Positions 50,998-59,551 of a stretch of 64,000 nt of DNA are shown in pieces; position 1 is the first letter of the stretch, and each line of letters begins with the position of its first letter. The notes under the pieces are model-generated. The model did no database searches, was not told the DNA's origin, and saw nothing but the letters and a program-made list of their open reading frames with translations. A program made the translations under genes and the position numbers. The DNA comes from CBDBUR01 sp965212075 (GTDB lineage Bacteria; Pseudomonadota; Alphaproteobacteria; JAPOUT01; G958296285). Location: positions 62,001 through 126,000 of the forward strand of contig OZ243043.1 in NCBI GenBank assembly GCA_965212075.1, given 5' to 3'.

Positions 50998-51588
50998 TTA
51001 CTGCACCAGATAAATTAGCGGGAATAAAACGATCCAAAGCAGATCAACCATGTGCCAATAGACGCCTCCCGCCTCAAAGAGCCTGACATCATGATCGCTG
51101 AACGCCGCGCCGCGCGCTTTTGAAATCAAAAAAAGAAGGATGCCCAACCCGACGATGACATGAAAAAAATGCAGACCGGTGAATACGAAATAATACATGT
51201 AGAAATCATTGGTCACCAAAGTTATGCCGCTGCTTATTTTCTCGGTGAATTCAAAAATTTTGACAATGGCAAAACCGAGGCCGCAAAGGAAAGCGCCTAT
51301 AAAGAGCGCGTGCCCCTTTTTGCTGGCGCTTTTACGGATGCTCTCCACCGCCCCGATCACGAACCATGAGCTCGTCAGCAATAAGAAGGTGTTGAGGGCG
51401 CCCAAATTCTGGTTCAAGGTCGCCTGCGACGCATTAAAAAGCTCTATGTCGAGATTTCTATAATAAATAAAAACGCAGAAAAACAATGCGAAGACGAGCA
51501 TATCGCCAATAACGAATATCCAAATGCCGGGTTCGCCGGGAATGAATCGCGCTTGTTGAGGCCGATGGGTTGTGGTTATTGAGCTCAT
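50998..51588 (-). CDS. Cytochrome c oxidase subunit III-like protein (NorE-like)
   Basis: This 196-residue protein has five hydrophobic segments and the subunit III motifs FIPGEPGIWIFVIGDMLVFA, FTGLHFFHVIVGLG and GGVYWHMVDLLWIVLFPLIY. Five rather than seven helices and the RFIPGEPG start are typical of NorE. It forms a two-gene unit with the NorF-like gene and probably assists an oxidase or NO reductase encoded elsewhere. Confidence 0.85.
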   Translation of the reverse strand: MSSITTTHRPQQARFIPGEPGIWIFVIGDMLVFALFFCVFIYYRNLDIELFNASQATLNQNLGALNTFLLLTSSWFVIGAVESIRKSASKKGHALFIGAFLCGLGFAIVKIFEFTEKISSGITLVTNDFYMYYFVFTGLHFFHVIVGLGILLFLISKARGAAFSDHDVRLFEAGGVYWHMVDLLWIVLFPLIYLVQ

Positions 51589-51751
51589 TGTTTATCAAAC
51601 CCCTTTGCTTATCAAACCTCTTTTGGGCGCATTTTGCGCCATGTTCGCGTCATGTTCGCAGCGCCTCGCTGGGAAGGTGCCAGCGCTGTATTTTGCAGAT
51701 AGCATATTTTTGTTTATACTGACAAGATCAATTCAAATCGGGGGGAAGAAT

Positions 51752-52438
51752 ATGTCAAAAAAGATTCAGATGTTTGGCGCATGGAGCGGATTATATTATG
51801 TTCTGCTTCTTGTTATTGGCTGGGCGATTCTGCCTGGCTTTTTACCGCCGCACGATCCTGCTGCCGAAGGCAATATGGTTGTGCAGAATTATTATGATGA
51901 CTATTTTCTGCGCATAAAAATTGGCATGATCTTCACGATGTTTGCGGCGGTGATTTATTTGCCCTTTTCGGCGGTCACGGCTTTGGTCATCAAGAAGATT
52001 GAAGGCGAGGTGGGCATGCTGACGATGCTCCAGTTAATGGGCGGGGTTTGCACTGCTATGTTGACTCTTTATCCGGCGATATGGTGGCTGGTCGCGAGTT
52101 TTCGGCCAGATCGCAATGTTGAGCTGATTCAACTGATGAATGATATGGCTTGGCTGCAATTTGTTGGGGCATTAAGTTTGTTTCTGCCTTGTTTGGTGAC
52201 GGTTGCGCTGGCGGCGTTTATGGATAAGCGCGAAGACCCTCTATTTCCGCGCTGGCTGGGCTATGTAACGTTATGGTGTTTGGTGCTTCTGTTGCCGGAT
52301 CAGTTGATTTTCTTTTTTCATGATGGACCTTTTGCGTGGGATGGTCTGCTCGGTTTTTGGCTGCCGGCGATGGTGTTTTGGTTCTGGTTTAGCCTGATGC
52401 CGTTTATGCTCCGGAATGCGATCAAAAGAATTCCCTGA
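51752..52438 (+). CDS. Hypothetical multi-pass membrane protein
   Basis: From ATG 51752 (ggggaag site upstream) the protein has 228 residues and about six hydrophobic segments, with Trp/Pro-rich loops (GWAILPGFLPPHDP). I recognise no family with certainty. The frame is open further upstream to 51572, but that part crosses the promoter area of the divergent norE-like gene and lacks a ribosome site. It stands next to decayed sequence on its right. Confidence 0.65.
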   Translation: MSKKIQMFGAWSGLYYVLLLVIGWAILPGFLPPHDPAAEGNMVVQNYYDDYFLRIKIGMIFTMFAAVIYLPFSAVTALVIKKIEGEVGMLTMLQLMGGVCTAMLTLYPAIWWLVASFRPDRNVELIQLMNDMAWLQFVGALSLFLPCLVTVALAAFMDKREDPLFPRWLGYVTLWCLVLLLPDQLIFFFHDGPFAWDGLLGFWLPAMVFWFWFSLMPFMLRNAIKRIP

Positions 52439-52493
52439 AGGGCGGTTGGGCAACTTCATTACAAAGAGACTTATCGAACGGGGGCTTTGTCGC

Positions 52494-52625
52494 CGTGCAA
52501 AGGTCGCTTTGATCGGCGACGAGCTCGTTCAGTTTCAAACGGCGCAATTGATCGGCGATAATCTTTACCGCCTGTCTATGTTGTTGTGCGGTCGTCAGGG
52601 TACGGAATGGGCGATCGGCTCTTAG
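52494..52625 (+). pseudogene. Fragment of an RcGTA-like tail protein gene (g15-type)
   Basis: A 43-codon stretch reads ALIGDELVQFQTAQLIG, then YRLSMLLCGRQGTEWAIG, then a stop. This closely follows a conserved block near the C-terminus of gene transfer agent protein g15 (GDELIQF, YRL..LLRGRRGTEWA). No start, flanking domains or other GTA genes are present, and the frame stops where the intact protein would continue. It is therefore a relic of a GTA or related prophage tail gene. Confidence 0.65.
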
Positions 52626-52631
52626 CGTGAG

Positions 52632-52837
52632 GGGAGCCGTTCAAACATCACTGGCATGATTACCGCACCCGCAAGGATCGCTCGCTCAAGACGCGCTCGG
52701 ATGCCGGATATTTCTATGAAAAAAATGAAAATATACGGTTTGCGTTAAGGTCGTGGATGTTTTCGGCTGCGACACCTCCATCATTGTGGATATTGATATT
52801 GCTTGCGCAAAAAGAAAATAGTGATAGAATAATTTGA
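52632..52837 (+). other. Open stretch without a start; possible gene fragment
   Basis: Sixty-seven codons run without a stop and have protein-like composition (HDYRTRKDRS, SDAGYFYEKNENIRFAL), ending in a hydrophobic segment (PPSLWILILLAQK). There is no ATG/GTG/TTG start at the front and no family I recognise. With the GTA relic just upstream, it is probably another piece of a broken gene. Together these fill the 420-bp gap 52439-52858. Confidence 0.35.
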
Positions 52838-52858
52838 CCAAACAGGGGGGAACTTACC

Positions 52859-53839
52859 ATGTTATTCATTACAAATCGTATACCTCAAGGTAATCTTGGC
52901 AAACGCTATGACGGGTCCTCAAATAAATCCTACGATCGCGAGACCAAAACTGGTCCCGTGGTGAATACGCCCATAACTTATGTTTTTGATTCAGCTAAAG
53001 ACGACTATCCGAATCAGCATGTATTTTTTTGTTGTCGTGAAGCAGAAAATGATTACCTGGAGTTGGGAAATGAAATGTTTTTTAACAAGCTCAAGAGCGC
53101 TAATTATCAACAGATACTATTATATATCCACGGATTACAGACTCAGCCGGAAGAAGCGTTTCAAACTGCTAAAACTCTTCAGGGGGAATTTGATGTAGCA
53201 AAAAAAGATGAAATATTAGTTGTTCCTGTAATTTGGCCTAGTGAAAATAATCTGGTAGAATATGGTGATGCACGATTTTCAGCTGAGGCATGTTTCTCTT
53301 CTTTCTATAGAGCTTTAAAGAAATTTCATATGTGGATAGGGAAAAACCCGGGATGTAATAAGCGTATTAATATTTTTGCATTTTCTCTAGGCAATCGTGT
53401 GCTTCGAGCAACATTAGAACATGGGCCATTTGAAGGGAAAAAACCTCTTAGATTTTTTGAAAATACTTTTATTGTCGCCGCCGACATCCCCGAGAATACG
53501 TTTTATGAAAGTGAGTCGGGCGGTAAGTCGGGCGTAAATATCTGTTATGCATCACGCAAGGTTATTGTTTATTATGCCCAAGATGATAAGGCGTTGTGGT
53601 GGAGTGATTGGGTTAATTCAGATCGATTAGGGCGTGAAGGGATTAGATCTCCTCAGAGGTTGCTGACAGACAATGTGTATACGGTCGATTGTTCTAATGT
53701 TAATGGTAATAACAGGCGACATAGTCATAATTATTTTACGAATCAGTTTGTGTTTGCTCATATTCTCAATTGCATTGTAAAGGAGGGTAATCCTGAATCT
53801 GGTTCTTTTACAGCGAGGGGCGATTTTGTGAAGAAATAA
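52859..53839 (+). CDS. Alpha/beta hydrolase-like protein (DUF900-like), likely acquired
   Basis: The 326-residue protein has a hydrolase layout: strand-loop LLYIHGLQTQPEEAF with an oxyanion His-Gly, nucleophile elbow AFSLGNRVLRATL (Ser), VAADIPEN after strand 6, an Asp in YYAQDDKAL, and a late His in RRHSHNYF. This matches DUF900-type serine hydrolases. Nothing indicates export. The gene is clearly more AT-rich than its neighbours and sits beside relic sequence, so recent acquisition is likely. The aggggggaac site before ATG 52859 fits expression. Function and substrate are unknown. Confidence 0.7.
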   Translation: MLFITNRIPQGNLGKRYDGSSNKSYDRETKTGPVVNTPITYVFDSAKDDYPNQHVFFCCREAENDYLELGNEMFFNKLKSANYQQILLYIHGLQTQPEEAFQTAKTLQGEFDVAKKDEILVVPVIWPSENNLVEYGDARFSAEACFSSFYRALKKFHMWIGKNPGCNKRINIFAFSLGNRVLRATLEHGPFEGKKPLRFFENTFIVAADIPENTFYESESGGKSGVNICYASRKVIVYYAQDDKALWWSDWVNSDRLGREGIRSPQRLLTDNVYTVDCSNVNGNNRRHSHNYFTNQFVFAHILNCIVKEGNPESGSFTARGDFVKK

Positions 53840-54134
53840 TAGAAATACTAATTGCCAAGATCAATCCACAAGAATAGCTCATGCTTCGCCGACATTAAAT
53901 AGACCTGATCAACCCCATCATCAATTGAGAATCGCTGAGACCGCTATTTTACCCTGATGACGAGCCGTTTCGGCATAGAGCCGAAGGCGCGTCGGGCCAT
54001 GCCAAAATCGTCCAACATCGCCGTCCGTCGCGACAGGTCATCCGACGATCGGCTATGGCCATCTCGCGCGGATGTGCTCTTGAACGGAATATCTAAACTT
54101 CATCCAATCCTTATTGGTGATGACAATAACGCTC
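53840..54134. other. Intergenic stretch with no gene seen
   Basis: About 295 bp between the hydrolase and the convergent MaoC gene. A small dyad (ttcggc / gccgaa near 53969-53985) is the only structure noted. Open frames here lack starts with ribosome sites and resemble no protein. Confidence 0.5.
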
Positions 54135-54587
54135 TCAACTGCTTGACGACTTCACCGGAAGTGAGACCTTCGCGTGAACGATCGCTGCGACCTCCCCGTC
54201 TTGCTTTTCAGCCGTCAGCTTGATCACCACAAACGGAACTGTCCGCACCCGCGGATGAAGCTCGGTCACAACACCTTTGCAGGTCAACGTGTCTCCCGGA
54301 CGCACCGGCGCAATAAACTTGCTATCCATTGCCTTAATATAACCGCCGCGCGCATAACACCAGTCGGTCACGACTGACATCATAAAGGAAAATGTGCATA
54401 AGCCATGGACAATCGTCGTTCCGCGACCTAGCAGGTTGACTTTCTTCGCCCATTCGGGATCTGTATGAATCGGATTGAAGTCAAGTGATGCCACCGCATT
54501 GCGCGTAATCAATTCCTGATCGATCTCTTTGACGATCGGCGGTAACGCGAAGCCTAATTCGACTTCATCAAAGTATAACGTTGTCAT
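54135..54587 (-). CDS. MaoC-like dehydratase (hotdog fold)
   Basis: The 150-residue protein has the hydratase-2 motif SLDFNPIHTDPEWAKKV, with Asp and His as the catalytic pair, followed by GTTIVHGLCTFSFM. It would hydrate or dehydrate an enoyl or 3-hydroxyacyl thioester. It lies 48 bp after a second MaoC-type gene, so the two probably form a heterodimer, as in HadAB-like enzymes where one subunit carries the catalytic residues. Confidence 0.85.
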   Translation of the reverse strand: MTTLYFDEVELGFALPPIVKEIDQELITRNAVASLDFNPIHTDPEWAKKVNLLGRGTTIVHGLCTFSFMMSVVTDWCYARGGYIKAMDSKFIAPVRPGDTLTCKGVVTELHPRVRTVPFVVIKLTAEKQDGEVAAIVHAKVSLPVKSSSS

Positions 54588-54635
54588 TTTTCAAAAAATC
54601 CTCCCGGTTGAGTGTCTGCTTATGATCGCATGAAC

Positions 54636-55190
54636 TTACAAAAATTGATGTGCTGCGTCGCCTGTCGAGACCGGTAAAATTAAACCGCCGCGCACTTCAT
54701 ACACGATTTCGTCGTTCTGATTCAAATATTGAGTCTCAAAAGACAAATAACGTTTACCGCGTTTGATGTACTTGTCGTAAAAGCGCGCGCGGTTGCGAAT
54801 CTTATCGCCCGGCCTGATGGGGACGCCACATTCAATCTCCTGGCCCGGATTGATCGCGCCAGGAGTCTTTATCCAACTGCCTGGGCCATCCTTGCCGGTC
54901 GACCAAAAAACAATCGGCGTCATAAACAGCGGATGTGCGATAATGCCCCCGAAGGGTCCGTCCTTGGCGGCTTCCGGATCGTTAAATAGCGGGTTATCGT
55001 CGAGGACGCCTTGTGAAAAGCTCAAAATGTCTTCGAGCTCAACCTCAAAGACAATTTTACCGTCTATCCAGCCCTCATCGTCAATGTCTTCCCACTTTTC
55101 GAAACTGGTTGCATTTTTGAAGAAGTCGTTCTCAAATTCCTTTTGCTTTTTTGTCTTGATGAAATCTTGAACCTTGACCTGCTGACCCAT
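54636..55190 (-). CDS. MaoC/FAS1-type dehydratase partner subunit
   Basis: From ATG 55190 (agggag site 7 bp upstream) the protein has 184 residues with a hotdog domain: LEDILSFSQGVLDDNPLFND, GGIIAHPLFMTPIVFW, PIRPGDKIRNRARFYDKY. The Asp of DDNP stands where MaoC has its catalytic Asp, but the following His is replaced by Phe, suggesting a structural or substrate-binding role. Its partner is the MaoC gene downstream. The acyl substrate is unknown. Confidence 0.8.
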   Translation of the reverse strand: MGQQVKVQDFIKTKKQKEFENDFFKNATSFEKWEDIDDEGWIDGKIVFEVELEDILSFSQGVLDDNPLFNDPEAAKDGPFGGIIAHPLFMTPIVFWSTGKDGPGSWIKTPGAINPGQEIECGVPIRPGDKIRNRARFYDKYIKRGKRYLSFETQYLNQNDEIVYEVRGGLILPVSTGDAAHQFL

Positions 55191-55317
55191 GATCACTCTC
55201 CCTGTTTGATCGTTTCTATTTTAGCCCCATATTATCATACTGGCATATTATCATAATCGTCCGGCAGACTGCCTAAAAAATTGCGCCCTTTGCCAAGTTT
55301 AATTGCCAAGTCGAAAC

Positions 55318-55394
55318 TGGTACAGCCGCCTCGATTTGAACGAGGGACCTCCTGATCCACAATCAGGCGCTCTAACCTACTGAGCTACGGCTGC
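55318..55394 (-). tRNA. tRNA-His (anticodon GTG), A73 form
   Basis: The minus strand folds as a 77-nt cloverleaf. Acceptor GCAGCCG pairs with CGGCTGT (a G1-U72 pair). The anticodon stem CCTGA/TCAGG holds loop TTGTGGA. The T arm is CCTCG-TTCAAAT-CGAGG. The discriminator is A73 followed by encoded CCA. Most bacterial tRNA-His genes have G-1 paired with C73; here that pair cannot form, as known for many alphaproteobacteria. Confidence 0.95.
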
Positions 55395-55530
55395 CCATCT
55401 TCGCCCATCATCAAAAGGGTTTTATCACGTCTTCCGCTGTGAGGCGAGGGGGAACCCCTATTATGCTCTCCACATTGCGCCTGCCTCCGATAATATCCCC
55501 CCTTCGATAATAGCATTGCCGATTATCTGC

Positions 55531-55579
55531 TTGACATTGAGGGCGCACATATTTACTTTTGATAATGATAATCATTTGC
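55531..55579 (+). promoter_or_regulatory. Fur box and promoter of the ferric uptake genes
   Basis: gataatgataatcatttgc at 55561-55579 matches the classical 19-bp Fur box at 17 of 19 positions. A perfect -35 TTGACA stands at 55531-55536, with a weak -10 (tacttt) 17 bp later that abuts the box. Iron-loaded Fur bound here would block transcription of the ABC transporter genes starting at 55605. Confidence 0.85.
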
Positions 55580-55604
55580 AAATAGAGATGTCTAGGGAGG
55601 TCCT

Positions 55605-56669
55605 ATGACGCGGCGAGGCATGACGGGCATTTTTTTTGTTGCGACGCTTTTCATTGTGCTGGCGCTTTCTGCTTTTGCTGTGGATCAAAAGGATCGGGCT
55701 GATGCCGCGGCCAGCAAGGTCGTCAATGTCTATTCTTACCGCCAGCCTTTTTTGATTTCTCCTTTATTTGCGCTGTTTGAGCAAGAGACGGGCATTGTGG
55801 TCAATGTGCTCTTTGCCAAGCGCGGCTTGATTGAGCGCATTGCGCTAGAGGGGCGATCGTCTCCGGCGGATGTGCTGTTGACGAATGACATCGGCGAAAT
55901 GTTTCAAGCGGCTGAGAGCATTGGGCAGCGCGTGAGTTCTGATGTTTTGCCGCGCAACATTCCGGCGCGGTTTCGTGATCGCGATAGGAGGTGGTTTGCG
56001 CTGACAAAGCGCGCGCGGGTATTTTTTGTTCAAAAAGACGATGACGATTTTGACGACCTCACCTATGAAGGGCTTGCCAATGATGATTTGGAGGGCAGTA
56101 TTTGCATGCGCGACGGGCAGCATCCTTACAATCTGGCGCTGATCGCTGCGATGATTGCTCATCACGGCACGCAAAAGGCGCGTGAGTGGCTGGAAAGCCT
56201 CAAGGTCAATCTTGCGCGGCGGCCATCGGGCAATGATCGGCTTCAGGTCAAAGGGGTGTTTTCGGGCGCGTGTAAAGTGGCGATCGCGAACACGTATTAT
56301 ATGGGCAAAATGCTGACCAATAGGAAAAATCCGGAGCAAACATCATGGGCGCGCGCGGTGCGGATAATTTTTCCGAAGTTTGCGGCAGAGGGCGGCGGGA
56401 CGCATATTAATTTTTCGGGCATGGTGATGGCGCGCTACGCGCCGCATAAAAATAATGCGCGCCGCCTGATGGAGTTTTTATCAAGCCGAAAGGCGCAGGC
56501 GCTTTATGCGCGCGAGAATTTTGAATATCCGATCAATCCACAATTTGCTTTAGCGCCTTTGGTGCGCAGCTGGGGAGTGCCGCGGGATGATGGGTTGAGC
56601 CTTGAAGATATTGCGCGCCATCGCGCCGAAGCTAATCTGCTCGTGGATGAAACCAGTTTTAACGATTAG
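55605..56669 (+). CDS. Ferric iron ABC transporter substrate-binding protein (FbpA/FutA-like)
   Basis: The 354-residue periplasmic protein has a signal peptide (FFVATLFIVLALSAFAV). It shows the family-1 binding-protein pattern: VNVYSYRQPFLISPLFALFE, PADVLLTNDIGEM, NTYYMGKML with the Tyr pair expected to bind Fe3+, and GTHINFSGMVMA. A Fur box lies 26 bp before the start, and a gggagg site precedes the ATG. It overlaps the permease gene by 23 bp. It captures ferric ions in the periplasm and delivers them to the permease. Confidence 0.9.
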   Translation: MTRRGMTGIFFVATLFIVLALSAFAVDQKDRADAAASKVVNVYSYRQPFLISPLFALFEQETGIVVNVLFAKRGLIERIALEGRSSPADVLLTNDIGEMFQAAESIGQRVSSDVLPRNIPARFRDRDRRWFALTKRARVFFVQKDDDDFDDLTYEGLANDDLEGSICMRDGQHPYNLALIAAMIAHHGTQKAREWLESLKVNLARRPSGNDRLQVKGVFSGACKVAIANTYYMGKMLTNRKNPEQTSWARAVRIIFPKFAAEGGGTHINFSGMVMARYAPHKNNARRLMEFLSSRKAQALYARENFEYPINPQFALAPLVRSWGVPRDDGLSLEDIARHRAEANLLVDETSFND

Positions 56670-58350
56670 ACGCAGCTTTATCTTTGGCGTTTCTTCAAGA
56701 GGCCATTTTGGCTGGGTTGTATTCACTGGCCTGATTGCGCTGGCAGCGCTGATGCCGATCCTCGCCATTTTATGGCTGGCCTTTATGCCTCCGGACGATC
56801 TAGCGCGCGCTGAGAGCCAGTTTGCGCATTTATTTCGCTATGTTCTGCCGTCTCTCATTGGCAATACGTTGAGCTTGATGGCTGGGGTTTTGATCGGCAC
56901 GTTGGTTTTAGGCGCAGGGACAGCTTGGCTTGTTGCATCGTTTCGCTTTGCGTTGCGCGGGTTTGTAGCTTGGAGTTTGATTTTACCGCTAGCGCTGCCG
57001 GGCTATATTTTGGCCTATGTCTATGCTGACCTGCTTGCCTATGGCGGGGCGTTGCAGGGAGGCTTGCGTGCCATGATGGGCTGGCAGGATCAAGGGGATT
57101 ATTTTTTTCCTGAGATTCGCTCTTTGGGCGGCGCGATTGTGGTGATGTCGCTGGCACTTTATCCTTATGTTTATATCGCCGCGCATGGGATTTTTGCGCG
57201 GCGTTCGGCGACGGTGATACGTGCGGCGCGCACTTTGGGTGCGGGAGAATGGGCGTGTTTTTTGCGCACCGTTTTGCCTTTGGCGCGTCCGGCGCTCGCG
57301 GCGGCGGCGATGCTGGTCTTGATGGAATGTCTGAACGATATTGGCGTTGTGGAATATTTTGGCGTGCGCACGCTCACGATGGGGCTTTATGACATTTGGC
57401 TTGGGCGCAGCGATTTGGCGAGTGCGATTCAAATTGCTTTGGTGATGCTGGTTTTTGCTTTTGGCCTGATCTTTTTGGAAAGGGCAGCGCGCAGCGCGCA
57501 GCGTTATGAGCTTCGCGCCTCGCCCGAAGACGAGCCGCCCGCGCTCAATATGTTTAAGCAGACTGCGCTGCTGTTGATCTGTGCGCTGCCGCCTTTATTA
57601 GGATTTTTTCTGCCGATGAGCATTCTCGCTTGGATGGCTTGGGGGCAGGGGTTCAGCATTGAGGCTTTGTCCGGTTTGGGAAATTATGCGCGCCAGTCTC
57701 TGTTTTTGGCGATGCTGGCGGCTTTGCTGGTGACCGGCGGAGGTTTATTTTTGTCTTATGCGGTGCGGATCACGCAGAGTCGGCTTTTGCGCCAGCTTGC
57801 GGGCTGGGCGTCTATGGGCTATGCGCTTCCCGGCGCGGTTTTGGGTCTGGGGGTTATTTTGGTTTTTGTGAGCCTTAACGATTTTGGCATGTCGCTCGCG
57901 CGCTATTTCAATCTTGATTGGCATTATGCGCTGATGACCGGCTATAAAGTTTTGCTGTTTGCGTATTTTGTTCGGTTTTTGGCGATTCCCTACGGGATCA
58001 TCAGCGGCGGCAGCGAGCGGATCACGCCGACAATGGATATGGCGGCCCGCACTTTAGGCGCGCGCTTTTCGAAGCTTTTCGGACGGGTTCATGTGCCGCT
58101 TTTGCAGCCGGCCATTTGGGGAGGTCTGGTGCTGGTTTTTGTTGAAGCGATGCGGGAATTGCCGATGACTTTGCTATTGCGGCCATTTGATTTTGAGACG
58201 CTAGCGACGCATATATATGGGATTGCGTCTTTGGGACTTTTGGAAGAGGTGGCGCTGGCGGCGTTGCTGCTGGGTCTGATCGGATTGGGTGCGGCGTTTT
58301 TGTGGACGCGGGCGATCGGCGGCGCCGAGCGGCGGGGCGCTTTTTTATAG
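56647..58350 (+). CDS. Ferric iron ABC transporter permease (FbpB-like, fused double unit)
   Basis: From ATG 56647 the protein has 567 residues and about twelve membrane segments in two homologous halves. Each carries an EAA-like loop for ATPase contact: AARTLGAGEWACFLRTVLP and AARTLGARFSKLFGRVHVP. This is the fused FbpB layout for iron uptake. No FbpC-type ATPase gene follows; the next gene is unrelated. The ATPase must be encoded elsewhere or shared. Confidence 0.9.
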   Translation: MKPVLTIRRSFIFGVSSRGHFGWVVFTGLIALAALMPILAILWLAFMPPDDLARAESQFAHLFRYVLPSLIGNTLSLMAGVLIGTLVLGAGTAWLVASFRFALRGFVAWSLILPLALPGYILAYVYADLLAYGGALQGGLRAMMGWQDQGDYFFPEIRSLGGAIVVMSLALYPYVYIAAHGIFARRSATVIRAARTLGAGEWACFLRTVLPLARPALAAAAMLVLMECLNDIGVVEYFGVRTLTMGLYDIWLGRSDLASAIQIALVMLVFAFGLIFLERAARSAQRYELRASPEDEPPALNMFKQTALLLICALPPLLGFFLPMSILAWMAWGQGFSIEALSGLGNYARQSLFLAMLAALLVTGGGLFLSYAVRITQSRLLRQLAGWASMGYALPGAVLGLGVILVFVSLNDFGMSLARYFNLDWHYALMTGYKVLLFAYFVRFLAIPYGIISGGSERITPTMDMAARTLGARFSKLFGRVHVPLLQPAIWGGLVLVFVEAMRELPMTLLLRPFDFETLATHIYGIASLGLLEEVALAALLLGLIGLGAAFLWTRAIGGAERRGAFL

Positions 58351-58442
58351 AGTAGTAGATTATGTTATAGTTACTGCGTCATCAATCATCTTGGTGGTGA
58401 GATGATGAAAATTTTTGAGGTTAAATAAAGAGGGAAATAAAA

Positions 58443-59531
58443 ATGAGTGAGAAATCGATTGGAGAAATGGAGAAAGAAGAACTGATTACAATTATTGAAG
58501 AGTTACGACAAAAAACCAACGAATTAGACCAGAAACTTGCACAGAATGATGAAAATTTTCAAAAATTTGAATCTTTTTGGAAAGATAACGCGCAAGAAAT
58601 CTCAAAATTGCCTGATAATTTACAATCGGCACAAACTAGTCTAACTAAGATTGGGGAGAAAAAATCAGAGTTTGATAGCACAGCGCAAGATAATCTCAAT
58701 CAAATTACAAATAAAAAAGTAGAGGTTGATAATGCTGCCACAGAATTTCAAAATAAATTTAATGGTTTCATAAATGAAGCCAATAAAAAGGTTGCTGACG
58801 TCGTGCGTGAAGCCAATCAAGCTAAGGGAAATATTGAAACCTCACAGAGAGAAATAGCTAGTTATCATGCTAATTTGCTCCATGATAAAGAGAAAACTGA
58901 TGATGATCCAGAGGAACGAATATCTATTAAAACCCAAATAGAGAACTTCAAAGAAGACTTTGAAGCCAAAGCAGATAAGTTATATTCTCAACATGAAGAA
59001 AACTTTGAAAAATTAGATAAAAAAATAGAAGGATTATTGCCGGGAGCAACTTCTGCGGGTCTTGCTTCCTCTTATGTAGACGCTCAGAATAAGTTTAAAG
59101 TAAGACTTCTTTGGTTCGGATTTATTGCCTCAATATCTTCCTTGGCAGGTGCGAGCTTTTATCTTGTTTCCACAACTAATGGAGATTGGTCGGATTTGTT
59201 TTCTAAAATTCCTGTGCTTTTTCCTCTTGGCTGGCTGGCTTGGTTTTGCCAGCGCTCTATATCTCAAATGAAAAGATTGTCAGAGGAGTATCATCATAAA
59301 GAAACGACCATGAGAATTTATGACGGATTCGTGGAGCAAATTAGAAAATTACATACTGATCCTCTTGATGATAGCAAAAAAGCAGATAGAGATGATTTAA
59401 TCAATAATTTAGAGAAAAGTCTGATAGAAACTCTTTTAGAGACAATCAGAAGGAATCCAGCTGAATCTCTTGGGAAACCAATGACTCCTCTAGAGAATGT
59501 TTCAAGTCTAATGAGAAAAAAATCTTCTTAA
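58443..59531 (+). CDS. Coiled-coil protein with two membrane segments, unknown function
   Basis: The 362-residue protein is mostly charged coiled coil (residues 10-200). A conserved-looking GLLPGATSAGLASSYVDA segment follows (197-214), then two membrane helices (about 221-243 and 255-271) and a helical tail. Coiled-coil membrane proteins of this type are common in accessory regions and sometimes in defence islands, but I cannot assign one. The gene is AT-rich and uses codons unlike its neighbours, suggesting transfer. A small lipoprotein gene follows 20 bp later. Confidence 0.7.
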   Translation: MSEKSIGEMEKEELITIIEELRQKTNELDQKLAQNDENFQKFESFWKDNAQEISKLPDNLQSAQTSLTKIGEKKSEFDSTAQDNLNQITNKKVEVDNAATEFQNKFNGFINEANKKVADVVREANQAKGNIETSQREIASYHANLLHDKEKTDDDPEERISIKTQIENFKEDFEAKADKLYSQHEENFEKLDKKIEGLLPGATSAGLASSYVDAQNKFKVRLLWFGFIASISSLAGASFYLVSTTNGDWSDLFSKIPVLFPLGWLAWFCQRSISQMKRLSEEYHHKETTMRIYDGFVEQIRKLHTDPLDDSKKADRDDLINNLEKSLIETLLETIRRNPAESLGKPMTPLENVSSLMRKKSS

Positions 59532-59551
59532 ACAAAAACAGGGAATGAAAA

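Noticed and set aside
51572..51751. Upstream extension of the membrane protein gene at 51752
   Set aside because: Covers the start region of the divergent norE-like gene and has no ribosome site; ATG 51752 has a strong one.
53957..54223. 88-codon + strand frame before the MaoC gene
   Set aside because: Runs into the antisense of the MaoC gene, has no ribosome site and no resemblance to a protein.
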